Positions 21,796 to 32,599 are shown, counted from the first letter of the stretch. The stretch: 64,000 nt of DNA from Bettongia penicillata ogilbyi (GCA_023548195.1 JAJHZJ010000252.1:3231395-3295394), one strand, 5' to 3'. Notes: generated by a model from the sequence alone, not told the origin. Numbers and translations are program-made.

Positions 21796-22164
21796 TCTGT
21801 GCTTCTGCAGACATGGAGGAGCTAGCTCCCAATTCCTTGTAGGTTGACTTTTGAGCTTAGGTCATTAGGAAGCTAAGTCAATGGCTTGAGCTTTAGGCCC
21901 CTAGACCAATTAAGTTTCAAAGACAGTTTCAATAAGACAGGCTTGGGCTTAATATGAAGAAAATTTAAGGGGAAAATAGACTATATTATAAATTATATAT
22001 TATATTAAATATAAATAATAAAAAATGTAATTTTTAAGAAAAATGAGTTTAGCGTATATTGGATAGACAAGGTATTATTATTATTATTTTAATGAGATCA
22101 TATACAATCCATTATTTATTGCCATTTGCATATCTAGTTTTCCTCTAATTATCTGGTATGCTTC

Positions 22165-22340
22165 TTTTGACCCCTTCCTCTTCCCTGCCTTTCCAAGACT
22201 GTGAATTCCCAAAGGGTGAGAACCAAGTCTGAAATTTCTTGTTCTCTGTTACTGTGCCTAGCACAGTCTGATGCATATAGTGGCAAATACTGATTGAGGG
22301 AATGGATGAATAGATGAATGAGTGACTGAGTGAATCTCAC
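22165..22340 (+). repeat. L2-like 3' end fragment
   Basis: 'gactgtgaattcccaaaggg' and 'actgtgcctagcacagtctg' correspond to the conserved L2 3' terminus in diverged form. Confidence 0.5.
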
Positions 22341-22424
22341 CACTATTTTACATGATCGAAACACCATTCCACAGTCATATATCAACAAAACTTCATAAGT
22401 TCGATGGGCTTATTCTCTCAGAAA

Positions 22425-22660
22425 CAGAAAATTCCTTAGAAGGAAATGGGACTTCAGAAGTCTTCTTGTCCAACCCAGATCCTGGTGAGAATCCCCTCTG
22501 CTGACAGACCCACCAAGTGGACTCACATTTTGCTTAAAGACTGCTAGTGAGTATATTAGTTTTGCATGGGAACAGCCCAAGGCATTAAAATTTTTTCTTC
22601 ATATTAAGCTCAAATCTGCCATACTCATAAATTGTCCTTTTCCCTCTTTCTGTCAGAATG
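22425..22660 (+). repeat. ancient CR1/L3-like LINE fragment
   Basis: 'cttcttgtccaacccagatc', 'gggaacagcccaaggcatta' and 'catattaagctcaaatctgc' occur in the order found in a very old CR1/L3-type mammalian repeat (vacated AGC-CCAGG and 'aagctcaaat' motifs). A related fragment is at 34215-34480. The family name is tentative. Confidence 0.4.
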
Positions 22661-23310
22661 CCAACTTTTCAGAGAGTCCCTATTATTAATAGGTATTTCT
22701 GGCTAGACTTTTCCTTTCAGTGCCCCTTGTGCTGATTTCTCAATAATGTCATTGGGAATGCCAATCGGAAGGAATCCAGTGTCATTTGTGTTGGATATGG
22801 ATACATTTCAGACCATATTGATGACTGGAGCAGAGGGGGAATGGAAATCTTGTGCACAAGTGTACCATGCTTTTGGAAATCAGTCTGCCTTATGGCCTCT
22901 GAGCAGTACATTTGTTCTGGGGTTCTGTCAGAGACTCCTTTGCCAAGAGAAAAAAAGACTGCTTTCCTCTTTTGATTAACTATGCACTGCATGCCTGATG
23001 AGAGGGCGCCTCTGACCCAAAGAGCCTCTGCTAGAGATGGGAGGACAGGCCAGGATCACAAAAGGCAGACTTCCTTTACTTGTGTTTGTTTCATAGCTGC
23101 TGAATGGAGAGGGAGGAGGAATGTTGTATTTCTCCCCAGTAACTGGGATGAAATGTCACCATTTTAGTTTTCCACAGGCTCAGGGAAATATTTCCTTAAA
23201 AAAAAATCTTCTATTGATGCTCTTTTTAAAAACATCATTTTCACTTTTCAGTGACTCCATTTCTTACCCCACCTCTTTCCCAGCAATAGAATACTCCCAG
23301 GCAACAAAGA
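22661..23310. other. low-copy sequence, no gene seen
   Basis: Frames of 77 and 91 codons on opposite strands overlap here (22717-22992). Neither has a family signature, and the region has no visible repeat. It is one of the few stretches where an unrecognised exon is possible. Confidence 0.35.
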
Positions 23311-23314
23311 ACAG

Positions 23315-24240
23315 TTAAATTGATAAATGCTCAAAGGATATGAGCAGGCACTTTTTAGAGGAAGAAATCAAAGCTATCATTAATCATATTAAAAATGCTC
23401 TAAATCATTAATAATTAGAGAAATGCAAATTAAAACAATTCACACCCATCAGATTTCCTAGAATGACGAATGCTGGAGGGGATGTGGAAAAATAGGTAGT
23501 TAATGTGTTGTTGGTGCAGTTATGAATTTAATCATTCTGGAAAGAAATTTAGGACTGTGCCTTAAGAGTTAAAAAATGGTACATACCCTTTGACCTGAAA
23601 ATACTGCTACAAGGTCTCTACCCCAAAGAGATCAAAGGAAAAAGAAAAAGAAGATATATGTACAAAACCATTCATACATAGCAGCTCTCTTTGTGGTGGC
23701 AAAGAATTGGAAACCGAAGGGATGCCCATCAATTGGGGAATGGCTGTTATGGTATATGAATGCGACTGGATACTCTTCTGCTGTAAGAAAGTATACAAGG
23801 GATGGTTTCAGAAGGACCTGGGAAGATTTGTATGAACTGATACAAATTAAAGTAAGTAGAATCAGGGAGAACAATTTACACAGTAACAGCCATGTTATAA
23901 AGGTAATTGACTATGAAAAACTTTGTAACTGATCAGTATGAGGACCCACACAATTCCAAATAACTAATAATAAAAAGGCTATCCATTCCAGATAGACAAC
24001 TGTTAGACTCAGAATACAAATTGAAGCATGTTTTTTCTTCTTTCTTCTTCCTTTCCTTCCTTTTTTTCTTTCTCTTTTTCTCCCTTCCTTCTTTTCTACC
24101 TTCCTTTCTGAACATGACTAATGTAGAAATTTGTTTTGCATTACTTCATATTAGTAATGAGTTTTGTATTTCTGGCCTTCTTGATTGGTTGGGGAGGAGG
24201 AAAAGAATCTGGAAGTAAAAATTAAATTTAATTAAAAAGA
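23315..24240 (+). mobile_element. L1 3' end: ORF2 C-terminus plus 3' UTR, decayed
   Basis: 'gataaatgctcaaaggatat' and 'gagaaatgcaaattaaaaca' start the L1 ORF2 C-terminal part. The frame at 23693-23932 translates to 'VAKNWKPKGCPSIGEWL' and 'RRTWEDLYELIQIKVSRIREN', the hallmark C-terminus of L1 ORF2. The 3' UTR follows with a CT-rich tract (24035-24110) and an A-rich end near 24213-24240. It is 5' truncated. Confidence 0.8.
24035..24112. repeat. CTTC/CTTT pyrimidine tract inside the L1 3' UTR
   Basis: About 78 pyrimidine-rich bases. The opposite-strand frame across it is a K/E/R-only artefact. Confidence 0.85.
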
Positions 24241-24329
24241 ATAGAAGTAACCAAAATAAATAACAGATTGGCCATGCTTGATGACATATGCCTCATCCAA
24301 CACTTCTAGTTCACCACTTCTCTGCTGAG

Positions 24330-24650
24330 AGGAGGGAGGCACGCTTCCCTGTTAGGTCTCTGAAGTAATGATTGGTCACTGCGTTCAGCGATCAAATGCC
24401 TTTCAATGTGGTTTTCTTTTACATCTTTGTGACTGTTTTCATTCTGTTCACCCCACTCTGCAGCAGTTCATATAAGTCCTGAGTTTCCCTGAATTTTTCA
24501 CATTATTTCTTACAGTGAAATTATATTCCATTATATTCATATAGTGCAATTTGTTCAGCCACGTCTCAATCGATGAGTTCCTGTTTTGTTTCCAGGTCTC
24601 TGCTACCACATAAAGTAAAGCTATAAATATATAATGCTTGGAGACATCCC
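24330..24650 (-). mobile_element. L1 3' UTR and ORF2 C-terminus fragment
   Basis: 'cagttcatataagtcctgag', 'ttacagtgaaattatattcc' and 'gtgcaatttgttcagccacg' are the L1 ORF2 C-terminus in antisense. The minus-strand translation reads 'ETWLNKLHYMNIMEYNFTVRNNV'-like over 24570-24470, close to the 'KLWYMNTMKYYCAIRNDD' seen at 36.4 kb. Confidence 0.75.
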
Positions 24651-25860
24651 CCAACTGATGGGGCAGGTCTCCCAGGGACAGGCTACCCCAGGTTCAAAGT
24701 ACTTTGTGGGTTTGCATCCCCTAAAACCATCACTTACAAGTCTTTACCAATATGTTTATCTTTAATAGTAAGCCAGAGGAAAAAATTAGTTCAAGGAGAA
24801 GATATTTAATGAAATGACATAGTAAGAAAAATAGCAGGAAAATATTTCCCCCATAAACCTAGAAAACAATTTCATATGGATACTCACAGCATCAGGGGTA
24901 AAAATGGTCACATACAGAGAATACAAATTGAAAAAAACCCCACACATATGGAACTCTTGGGATTAAGGTACACACACACAGAGAACATGCATGATCAGGT
25001 TGCACGTGGGGAAGGACATTCACAAGGAGGTCATCTCCTGCTTCTGATAACAGAGGGACAGGGCACCTTCTAGTGGTACCACAGCTGCTCCTAGGAGGTC
25101 TGCTTTCTCCTGGAAATGTGGTCTCCACCGGATGCTGCTTTCAGGTAGTTTCTTCCAGATGTTACTCCATTCTGCTGCACTTTTGCAGATGCTGCTCAGC
25201 TGGACATAAAGTTTTGGGTGTCTGGCTCGGCTGAAATCCTTGGCTATCTCTTTAAGAGAAGCAGTAGTTGCTCCCATAATGTTTCAGTTGAAATAAAACC
25301 CATAAAGTTTTCCCCAATTCTTTCTAGAAAGGCAGAAAACCCTTGTTTCAGGTCCTGGGCCGGGGGAAGCGGGGAAGGGAGAGAGGAGAAAACACAGTCA
25401 GCCCTGAGGGAAAAAAAAATCATCCAGTCTGCTTCCCTTAGAACCTTGGTACTCCTGGTTTTCTACTCTTCTGTATCCCCAGAAAGAGATTCTCAGCCCT
25501 AGCCTCCCAACCAGCAAGCACCCATAGGCTTAATCTTTCCTTTGGAAACATCATTCTGGTTGAGATTTCAGTCTGGGAGTGTGATCTCCCTATGGTGAGA
25601 ATTCCCATATTCATCCCATATCTTCCAAATTCCTCTACCCCCCATTGTCACATGATGTACCTTTCAAGCACATTTTCAATTTCCAAAGCTAGATTATGAA
25701 ATGGTAATGGTTATTTGCCCAGACAGAATTTCCTTAATTCCTGATCCTTTCATATGCATATACAGCCAACCAAAGTCTGATGTGTATATGTGTGTGTATG
25801 TGTGTGTGTATGTGTGTGTTACAGCAGTCCTAACAAATATTTCTGTGTATTGAAGGCCTT
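24651..25860. other. unassigned sequence with a minus-strand frame and TG repeats
   Basis: No repeat I can name. It contains the 85-codon minus-strand frame listed separately (25020-25277) and a TG-rich patch at 25780-25820. G/A-rich sequence occurs at 25360-25400. Confidence 0.4.
25020..25277 (-). other. unidentified 85-codon reading frame
   Basis: Starts MGATTASLKEIAKDFSRAR with a stop codon a few codons upstream (tga at 25286-25284) and ends EMTSL-stop. The composition looks protein-like: an amphipathic N-terminus, 'SAAEWSNIWKKLPE' and no low-complexity bias. MG..TAS resembles an N-myristoylation context, but that proves nothing alone. I do not recognise the family. It may be part of an old retroelement, a decayed exon or chance. 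Confidence 0.2.
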
Positions 25861-25864
25861 TCCC

Positions 25865-25995
25865 GCTGTTATTTTTCTTCTTTTAACCTTTTTTGGATAT
25901 CTGCCAAGTAGATATATATCAGAGAGTTTACATTTAGCACTTTTCTAGAATAATTCCAAATTGTTTTCCAGAACAAAAATGCACAGTTCCACCAA
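25865..25995 (-). mobile_element. L1 ORF2 C-terminal fragment
   Basis: 'tagatatatatcagagagtt', 'ccaaattgttttccagaaca' and 'cacagttccaccaacagttc' are the antisense of the L1 segment coding for the L(x)CWWDC-like end region. Confidence 0.65.
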
Positions 25996-26430
25996 CAGTT
26001 CATTAGCACTTCCCATCCCTTCCAATCTGAACTATTTTTCCACAGCCTCTTAATTAGTCTCCTTGTCTGTATTTTCTCCCCCATCCAATGAGTACTCCAC
26101 ATCACTGCCAAAGAGATGCTCCTGAAGCATATTTCAGACCACGTCACTCTCCCGCTCTGCTCAAGAAGCTCCCAGGGCTCCCCATTGGCTCTAGGATCAA
26201 ACACAAACTCTTCTCTTTAGAATTTAAAGCCCTTCACAGTGGGACTCCTGCCTACCTTTCCTAGCTTGTCATAGATGACTCACGTTCACACACAGGAGCC
26301 CAACTGGCTTACTTTCTATGCCTTTGCTGAGTTTGTCCCATATTCTTGGAAGGAGCTCCCTCCTCATCTCTGCTTCTTGGAATTCCTAGACTTCTTCAGG
26401 GCTCAGGCCAAATGCCACCCCTACATGAGA
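25996..26430 (+). repeat. L2 LINE 3' region, 5' part
   Basis: 'aagcccttcacagtgggact', 'tcttggaaggagctccctcc' and 'tcagggctcaggccaaatgc' follow the L2 3' UTR. It is continued at 26701-26900 after an inserted MAR1. Confidence 0.65.
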
Positions 26431-26700
26431 CCAGGGCAGCTAGGTAGCTCCATAGTGCACAGAGTTCTAGGCCTGGAGTCAGGAAGACTCATGTTCTTGA
26501 GTTCAGATCTGGCTTTAGATATGTACTAGCTGTGTGACCTTGGGCAAGTCCTTTAATTTGTTTGCTTCAGTTCCTCAATTGTAAAATGATTTGGACAAGG
26601 AAATGGCAAACCACTCCAGTATCTTTGCCAAGAAAACTCCAAATTGGGACAGGAAGAGTCAGACTTGACTGAAGTGATTAAGCAATAACCACATGAAGCC
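26431..26700 (+). mobile_element. MAR1-type CORE-SINE, full length, inside L2
   Basis: 'gggcagctaggtagctccat' head, 'ggcctggagtcaggaagact', 'ctagctgtgtgaccttgggc', 'aaatggcaaaccactccagt' and 'gaagagtcagacttgactga' tail. It lies between two halves of an L2 3' end and so is younger. Confidence 0.88.
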
Positions 26701-26905
26701 AGCTGCTATGTCTCTGCACAACATGACTCTCTTCCCAGACTGGCTTGCATTTACTTTGTCCATGTATGTGTACATGTTATGTCCTTTGATAAATAAACTC
26801 TTTGAAGGCAGGCATTATTTGATTTTTCTCTTTGTGTCTCCAGCCTGTGCCTGGCACACAGTAGGTTTGTAATACATGTTTATTGATTGGTTGCCTCTCT
26901 TGTCA
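26701..26905 (+). repeat. L2 LINE 3' end, 3' part
   Basis: 'aactctttgaaggcaggcat', 'cctgtgcctggcacacagta' and 'acatgtttattgattgg' form the classic L2 3' terminus. Confidence 0.75.
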
Positions 26906-27560
26906 GGAGAACTTCCAAAGGCATTCACAAATTCAGTGACCATTTGTCACCAAACTGAGCCCTTTATTTGTGGGACATGAATCATACACCACGCATTTTA
27001 TATCAGAGTGACTGGTCAATGAGCATTGGCTACTGTTCCAGACCTCTACAGAAAGGCCTAAAATGCTGCCACGTGCTGGCATTTCAGAACTGAAACAACA
27101 CGAGCTAAAACAAAAATGGAAGAAGGTCACTCTGGGTTTGTTTCTCATTGTCCCATGGAGCAGAGCCAAGTGACAGAAGGCAATGGGGTCATTGTACGTG
27201 GTTTGGCTCTGCAGGATGGTGATTTTGCAGAGAAGCAATGAAGAGGGCCTGTGGCTTGGAACAGTGGTGGTGGTGGTGGTGGTGGTGGTTAAATGAAAAC
27301 TCCAGTGAATTCTGTTCCCTCATTTGGAGCCAAAGCAGGCTTCAGCTAAGCTTTTCCTCCTCTTCTCCTACCCCCATTCCATTCTCTGGATTTTCCCTCC
27401 AGAGAGATCAAGGAGGATTGCAGCCACGGGGGCAAGGTAATGTGGCCCCTGATAAGGAGACCCTCCAGAAGAAGCATGCTCTGTGCCATCTGCATCCTGG
27501 GCTGGAAGCCAAGTGTACACAGAGTACACGAAGCAGCCCTGCTGATACTGAATCAGACAC
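26906..27560. other. low-copy sequence, no gene seen
   Basis: Contains the (TGG)n tract at 27265-27290. A 133-codon frame (27238-27639) begins with a poly-W run encoded by that tract and ends inside a dispersed repeat, so I do not accept it. Confidence 0.4.
27265..27290. repeat. (TGG)n microsatellite
   Basis: Nine near-perfect TGG units. Confidence 0.9.
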
Positions 27561-27860
27561 CAAGCATTTCCTGAGCATCTTCTCTACACTCAGCACTGTG
27601 CTAGGTGCCATGGAGGAGATGAAGATGGATGGCACCTAGTCTCTAACCTTAAGGAACTAGAAGTTTCATGGGGAGATGAGGCAAATGATAGTGACAGACA
27701 TAAAAGAGTAAGTTTGCATTCCAATACCTTTGTGGTATAGGTTTTAAGTGATGTTAAAAAGAGAGGAGAGTTGTGATTGGGGAGGTTTCATGGAAGAGGG
27801 AGAAATTAGACAGGAACTTGAAGGATGATTAAATTTGGTTAGGTGTAAAAATGAAACATT
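27561..27860 (+). repeat. ancient dispersed repeat, family unassigned
   Basis: 'tttcctgagcatcttctcta', 'cagcactgtgctaggtgcca' and 'taaccttaaggaactagaag' match the module order of 13056-13515. Confidence 0.5.
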
Positions 27861-27969
27861 CTGGCCAAGAGAAACATGAGGATGGAAGCCATGAAGGTGA
27901 GAGTGAGCCCTGTACCTGATATCCATGAGCAACTTTTAATATTATATCGGGGCAGCCTGGCCTGTGTCC

Positions 27970-28400
27970 TAGAAATGATAGATAGATAAATACACAGATA
28001 GGAGGTTGGTAGATACATAGGTACACAGACAGATAGTGAATAGACAGATAGATGGATAAGTAGTTAGGTAGACAGATAGAACATAGACAGGTAGAAAGAT
28101 AATAACATAAGAGGCAGATAGATAGGTAGACAGACTGGTAGTGGATAAACAGGCAGACACATACACAAACCCACACACAGAGAGAGACAAAGACAGAGAC
28201 ACAGAGACAGAGAGAAAGATGGATACATAGATAGTCAGACAGACAAGTAGGTAATCTATTGGCTAGATCAGAGAGATCGATAATAGATGGATAGATAGAT
28301 ACATAGACAGGCAAACAGACAAGGAGGTAGGTTAGCTAGCTAGCTAGCTAGCTAGATATAGATGGATGGATACATAGACAGACAGGGACAATAAACTAGA
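27970..28400. repeat. degenerate (GATA)/(TAGACA) tetranucleotide tract
   Basis: About 430 bases of interrupted GATA, GACA and TAGG units. The tract includes a perfect 'gctagctagctagctagcta' run near 28333-28354 and a CACA/GAGA patch at 28155-28215. The 161-codon minus-strand frame across it (YLSIYLS and similar) is an artefact. Confidence 0.92.
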
Positions 28401-28620
28401 TAGAGCATGTGCTGATCACTTACTATGAGCTAGGCATTGCGCTAAGCACTAGAAATACTAATAAAAGCAAAAAAGACAGTAAGTACTCCTGAGGAGCTGA
28501 ATTCTACTAGAGAAAGACAAAACAACCCATACAGGGAACCTAGAAAGCTTGAGGGGGTGGAGGGAGAGGGAAGGGTACCTTTGGGGGCAAGGCCGTGGTG
28601 GAGGAGGTAAAGTTCTGAGA
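28395..28620 (+). repeat. ancient dispersed repeat, family unassigned
   Basis: 'gtgctgatcacttactatga', 'ggcattgcgctaagcactag' and 'tgaggagctgaattctacta' repeat the module seen at 13056 and 37700. Confidence 0.5.
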
Positions 28621-28859
28621 GTGATGAGTGAAGAGTGTACTAATGTGGCCTGTGCTCCTTAGAAATGGTACACTCTTCAAGTAAATTAGACGTTCAGTAA
28701 AGTGGGCCTCAGGGCAGAGGCATCTCTGAGGTGAGAAGGAAAGGGGGTAAGAAAAGTCTGGAAAGTGAGGACTTGGGCAGCGTAGATTAACTTTATCTTC
28801 TGGTGCTGGACCAGGTCTAGGGTAGCTGTTGCCCTGGTTGCCACACCTTTCTTTGTTGG

Positions 28860-29060
28860 ACATTTGGGGCTCATAGATTTACACCTGTGAAGATTTACTT
28901 TGCAGAGATTTATGTAAAAGAAACTACTCGTCCAAGGTCACACAAATTGCAAACGGCAGAGTCAAGATTCAAGCCTGGTGCTCTCTCTGGTTTGCCTGAA
29001 AGCCGTTTTGAAGTCTTTACCTTCTTCCAGGCTCTAACCCAAGCAATGCTTCTTTCCACG
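28860..29060 (-). mobile_element. MIR fragment with MAR1-like end
   Basis: 'actactcgtccaaggtcaca', 'gattcaagcctggtgctctc' read as antisense MIR. 'gagtcagacatgactgaaca' at about 29065-29083, in the opposite sense, is a short MAR1 tail. Confidence 0.5.
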
Positions 29061-29800
29061 AAGAGTCAGACATGACTGAACAGCAACCGTGTGTTGACGG
29101 TGATGAATCCCTTGACTCCAAGTGATGATTCAGATGTGAGTCTTCTGTTCCAATGGTCTTTAATTCTCACAGAAGGGATCATGTGTTGGGGAAATGCAAT
29201 AGTGCCTGAGGCTAGCCATACTCCATCTCTCTGTGAGGACAATTTTTCTACTTTTATGTTAGAATTATCTCTTCATAGTGGGGAGAAGTATTATAAGATA
29301 TCAGAGTTGGAATGGGGGTGGAATAGTGTTAAAGATCATCCTGTTCTGTCTTCCTTTACAGATGTGGAAACTGAGGCTCATCAAGGGTATCTGAGAAGGG
29401 TTCCGATCTTCCTTTCATACTGCAAAATTCCCATTACTCTCTCTGTTGTGTCTGGATCCCAGGCAGGCTGCAATCTGTCCCTTGCATACTAAATAACCAT
29501 TTAAAATGACAGTTTTATATTAAGAGAGAAGGGACTGGTCAAATGTATCAGAAATAATGTATACACATTTACAAGTGAGCTATCAGATATCAAACCCCAG
29601 AGTTTCACAGGTGCAGTCTGGCCATAGCTCAGTGAAGAGTGCAGAGGCATTTAAAAAATAATGACTTGGCCTTTGGGTTTCCTGCTTGGTGATTTGTGCC
29701 CAAATTACCTATTAAGGCAGCCTGTATATGGGAGGGGAAAGTGCCTGTCTCCAGAGTCCCTTGGAGGGAGGATGAAGCCTCTTGAGTTAAGAGGATTGGG
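29061..29800. other. low-copy sequence with MIR debris
   Basis: At 29290-29400 'tatcagagttggaatggggg' and 'gtggaaactgaggctcatca' are a worn MIR-related core. The rest is unassigned. The plus-strand frame 29091-29492 (133 codons) runs through this repeat. Confidence 0.4.
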
Positions 29801-29814
29801 CAATGGGGAGAGAA

Positions 29815-30058
29815 CACCAGCTCTGGAATCAGAGTGGAGTCTGGTCTTCGATCCAAGCTCTGCTGATGCCTGCTGGGTAACCTTGGACATGTCACTTCAC
29901 TTCCTCTGAATTTCACTTTTCTGTCTAAAGTCTCTTCCAGAGCTACAAAACGATCCCTGATGTTTCTATAGAGCTTTAAGGTTTGCATACATTACACATT
30001 TAACTTTCACAACAACTCTTGGAGGAAGGGCTGCTGCGTTATCCCAACTCCCATTTTA
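29815..30058. mobile_element. two MIR fragments in opposite orientation
   Basis: 29815-29945 is sense ('accttggacatgtcacttca', 'cctctgaatttcacttttct'). 29950-30058 is antisense ('agctttaaggtttgcataca', 'ttcacaacaactcttggagg'). Confidence 0.55.
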
Positions 30059-30059
30059 C

Positions 30060-30382
30060 CACTGTTTTCACTGACTGCTGTGCCATGCCTGGAATTCCTT
30101 CTTTCCTCACCTCTGCCTTTTCTGACTTCTATGGCATCCTTTTAAGTCCCAGCTAAAATCCCTCTTTCTTGAAGAAACCTTTCCTGATCCCCCTTACTAC
30201 TACTCTTTTTCCTGAATTATCTCCAGTTTATTATACATGTATCTTGCTTATACATAGTTGTCTGCATGTTGTCTTCCCATTAGAACACGAGTTCCTTGAG
30301 ATCAGGGATGATCTTTTGCCTTTTTCGTTTTTTGCATCCTTAGCACTTAGCACAGTGCCTCATGCATAACAGATTCTTTTTT
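30060..30382 (+). repeat. L2 LINE 3' region, split by L1
   Basis: 'gtgccatgcctggaattcct', 'aagtcccagctaaaatccct', 'agaacacgagttccttgaga' and 'ttagcacagtgcctcatgca' give the L2 3' end in correct order. Its last bases are at 30896-30925. Confidence 0.8.
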
Positions 30383-30895
30383 TTAAAATAGCATTTTATT
30401 TTTTCCCACAGTTACATCTCAAGAACATTTTTAACGTTCATTTTTACAAGAATTTGAGTTCCAAAGGATTTTCCTTCCCTCCCCTTCCCTCTTCTAAAGA
30501 TGGTAGGTAGTTTGATATAGCTTATACATGTATGATTATGTAAAAATAACGTCCATATTAATCACAGTTGTGAAAGAAGAAACATAAAAAGAAATGAGAA
30601 AGAATAATGTAAGTGGAAAAATGCTTCAGTCTGTATTCGGAGTTCATCAGTTCTTTCTTTATCTAGGTATGGATATCATTTCCCTTTGTGAGTCCTTTGT
30701 ATTTGTCTTATCTCATTGTTTCTGAGAAAAGCATAGTTGATCATCACACAATGTTGCTGATACTGTGTACAATGTTTTCCTGGTTTTGCTTATTTTACTT
30801 TGCATCAGTTCAAACAAATCTTTCCAGGATTTTCTGAAATCTGCATGTTCATCATTTTTAATTGCACAATAGCATGGTATTACATTCATATGCCA
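30383..30895 (-). mobile_element. L1 3' end inserted into L2
   Basis: T-rich start ('tttttttaaaatagcatttt'), then 'tttacaagaatttgagttcc', 'ttgtgagtcctttgtatttg', 'catagttgatcatcacacaa' and 'atttttaattgcacaatagc'. This is the L1 3' UTR through the start of the ORF2 C-terminus, antisense. Confidence 0.8.
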
Positions 30896-30904
30896 TAGTA
30901 GGTT

Positions 30905-31043
30905 CCTAATATATGCTTATTGACTTTTACAGAGGACACTAAGACTTCTAGAGGTTCAGTGACTTACCCAGGGTCATTCATGTTATCTGAGGTAGCATTT
31001 GAAGCCATGCCTTCTCGATTGTCAGGTCAGTACTTTATCCACT
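30905..31043 (-). mobile_element. MIR fragment
   Basis: 'gttcagtgacttacccaggg' and 'gtactttatccactgcttgc' are the antisense MIR core and head. Confidence 0.6.
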
Positions 31044-31175
31044 GCTTGCCTTTCTCAATGAGGGGAGGAGGAGAGAGAGAGGGAGAGAAAATTTGGAACT
31101 CAAAATAAAAAAAAAAAGAATGTTAAAAATGACTTTTACATGTAGTTGGAAAAATATTAAAAAGAAAGTGTGAAT
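31044..31175 (+). mobile_element. L1/HAL1 3' terminus
   Basis: 'ggagagaaaatttggaactc' followed by 'aaaataaaaaaaaaaagaat' and 'tgacttttacatgtagttgg' is the L1 3' tail in sense. Confidence 0.6.
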
Positions 31176-31920
31176 GAACCTTTTTAAAAAACACAACTGG
31201 GTGAAGGTAATTAAACACAACATAAATGAATCCAACCCAACCCAAGAGAAGGAAGATAGTAAATAAAATCATGTTGAATGGTGCTTGCAAACTTAGCAAG
31301 CCATGAGCCTTGAATGACACCATATAATGTATTTACTCACTCATTTCTAATTCCAGAGCATTTTGTAGGGTGATGAAATATGGTTCTTCATTAAATAGGT
31401 ATGCAGAAGAGGGACTTGTTAATAGTGATGTCACCAAGACAGCTTGGACAACTGAGAGGGAGATAAACAAATGGCAAGAAAATAATATGAGTGTTCATTT
31501 GTATTAAACTGGCCACAGGACAACATGAATCCTCAAAGCAAAGTTCCATACACACTTACCCAATAACTTGGCCACCATGCATCTCTTCCCTCCCAGGCTA
31601 AAAAGAGCCTGGAACAACTGATGTCACTGTCTCCTTTTTATATTCCATTCTTCCAAGGAGCCCAAAATGATTTATGATTTATTGATAATTAATACGTTGA
31701 CCCCATGTCAGTAAGGGGTAATCACTGATCTTGTTATTTTCGCAGGCACAGAAAGGCAATCTGGAGAGTTTTAGAAAACCTCTCAGGATTACACTTAGAG
31801 GAACAAGAAAATTTCCATAAATCCAGGTTACTGGGCTGAGTTTCTAAGGGCTGTAGTGGACAGCTGTGCTTCCATTTCTGATGAAATAGCTTTCTTCAAA
31901 GTGCAAGACAATGGCTAGGA
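31176..31920. other. low-copy sequence, possible conserved element
   Basis: No repeat I recognise. The stretch 31540-31830 is compositionally balanced and contains AT-rich 'tgatttattgataattaata' of the kind homeodomain and forkhead factors bind. That is an inference only. No coding evidence. Confidence 0.4.
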
Positions 31921-31924
31921 CTAG

Positions 31925-32245
31925 ATAATAATAGTTAGTGTATGTTGCTTTAAGGTTTGTAAAGCATTTTACCTATGTTATCTCAATTTTGGAAAAGGAA
32001 ATGACAAATCACTCTAGTATCTGTGCCAAGAAAACTCCAGATGGGGTCATGACTGAAGCAACTGAACAACCCCTATCTCATTTTATCTTCACGTAGGTCC
32101 AATGAGAATAGCTGTTTTTAATACACCCATTTTACAGATGAAGGAGCAGAGCTTGAAGGCAGTTTAAGTAATTTGCCCATGATTACAAATCTAGTAAATA
32201 TTTGAAGGAGGATTTGTTCCGGTTTTCGTGACTACAAGTTCAGTA
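31925..32245 (-). mobile_element. MIR, split by a MAR1 tail
   Basis: 'taaggtttgtaaagcatttt' and 'acctatgttatctca' before, 'atctcattttatcttcacgt' and 'cattttacagatgaaggagc' after the insertion at 31986-32070. The repeated 'tatctca' on both sides is a short target-site duplication. Confidence 0.7.
31986..32070 (+). mobile_element. MAR1 tail fragment (RTE-like part only)
   Basis: 'ggaaaaggaaatgacaaatc', 'gccaagaaaactccagatgg' and 'gaagcaactgaacaacc'. Strongly 5' truncated and inserted in MIR. Confidence 0.7.
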
Positions 32246-32289
32246 CCTTATCTGCTTTGTTATCTAACTGATGTGTGTGTAAGACACCT

Positions 32290-32560
32290 TCCAAATCACC
32301 AAAAAACCTCTAGGTAGTTTTTGTAGGTTGACTCTTTGTGACCCCATTTTGGGGTTTTCTCAGCAAAGATACTGCAGTGGTTTGCCATTTCCTTCTCCAG
32401 ATAATTTAACAGATGAGGAAACTGAGGCAAGCAGAGTTAAGTGACTTGCCCATGGTAACACAGCTAATAAGTGTCTGAAGCCAGATTTGAACTCAGGAAT
32501 ATGAGTCTTACTGACTCTAGGGACAGTACTCTATCCGCTGCCCAACTGCATATTAAGTTG
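32290..32560 (-). mobile_element. MAR1-type CORE-SINE with RTE-like tail
   Basis: 'gactctttgtgaccccattt', 'tttgccatttccttctccag', 'gaggaaactgaggcaagcag' and 'gtactctatccgctgcccaa'. Nearly full length, antisense. Confidence 0.85.
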
Positions 32561-32599
32561 GGCTTTATCTAAGGTAACGGAAGAACAAAGGTCTGATCA

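Noticed and set aside
27238..27639. 133-codon plus-strand frame considered as a gene
   Set aside because: Its start is a poly-Trp run from the (TGG)n repeat and its end is in a dispersed repeat. No homologous domain is recognised.
27829..28314. 161-codon minus-strand frame rich in Y, L, S, I
   Set aside because: It is the translation of the GATA/GACA tetranucleotide tract.
27970..28400. Regularly spaced repeats considered as a CRISPR-like array
   Set aside because: Units are 4 bases without spacers, and the window is mammalian.
31740..31760. Splice-acceptor-like 'ttgttattttcgcag'
   Set aside because: Downstream sequence has no sustained open frame with a partner donor or a recognisable domain.
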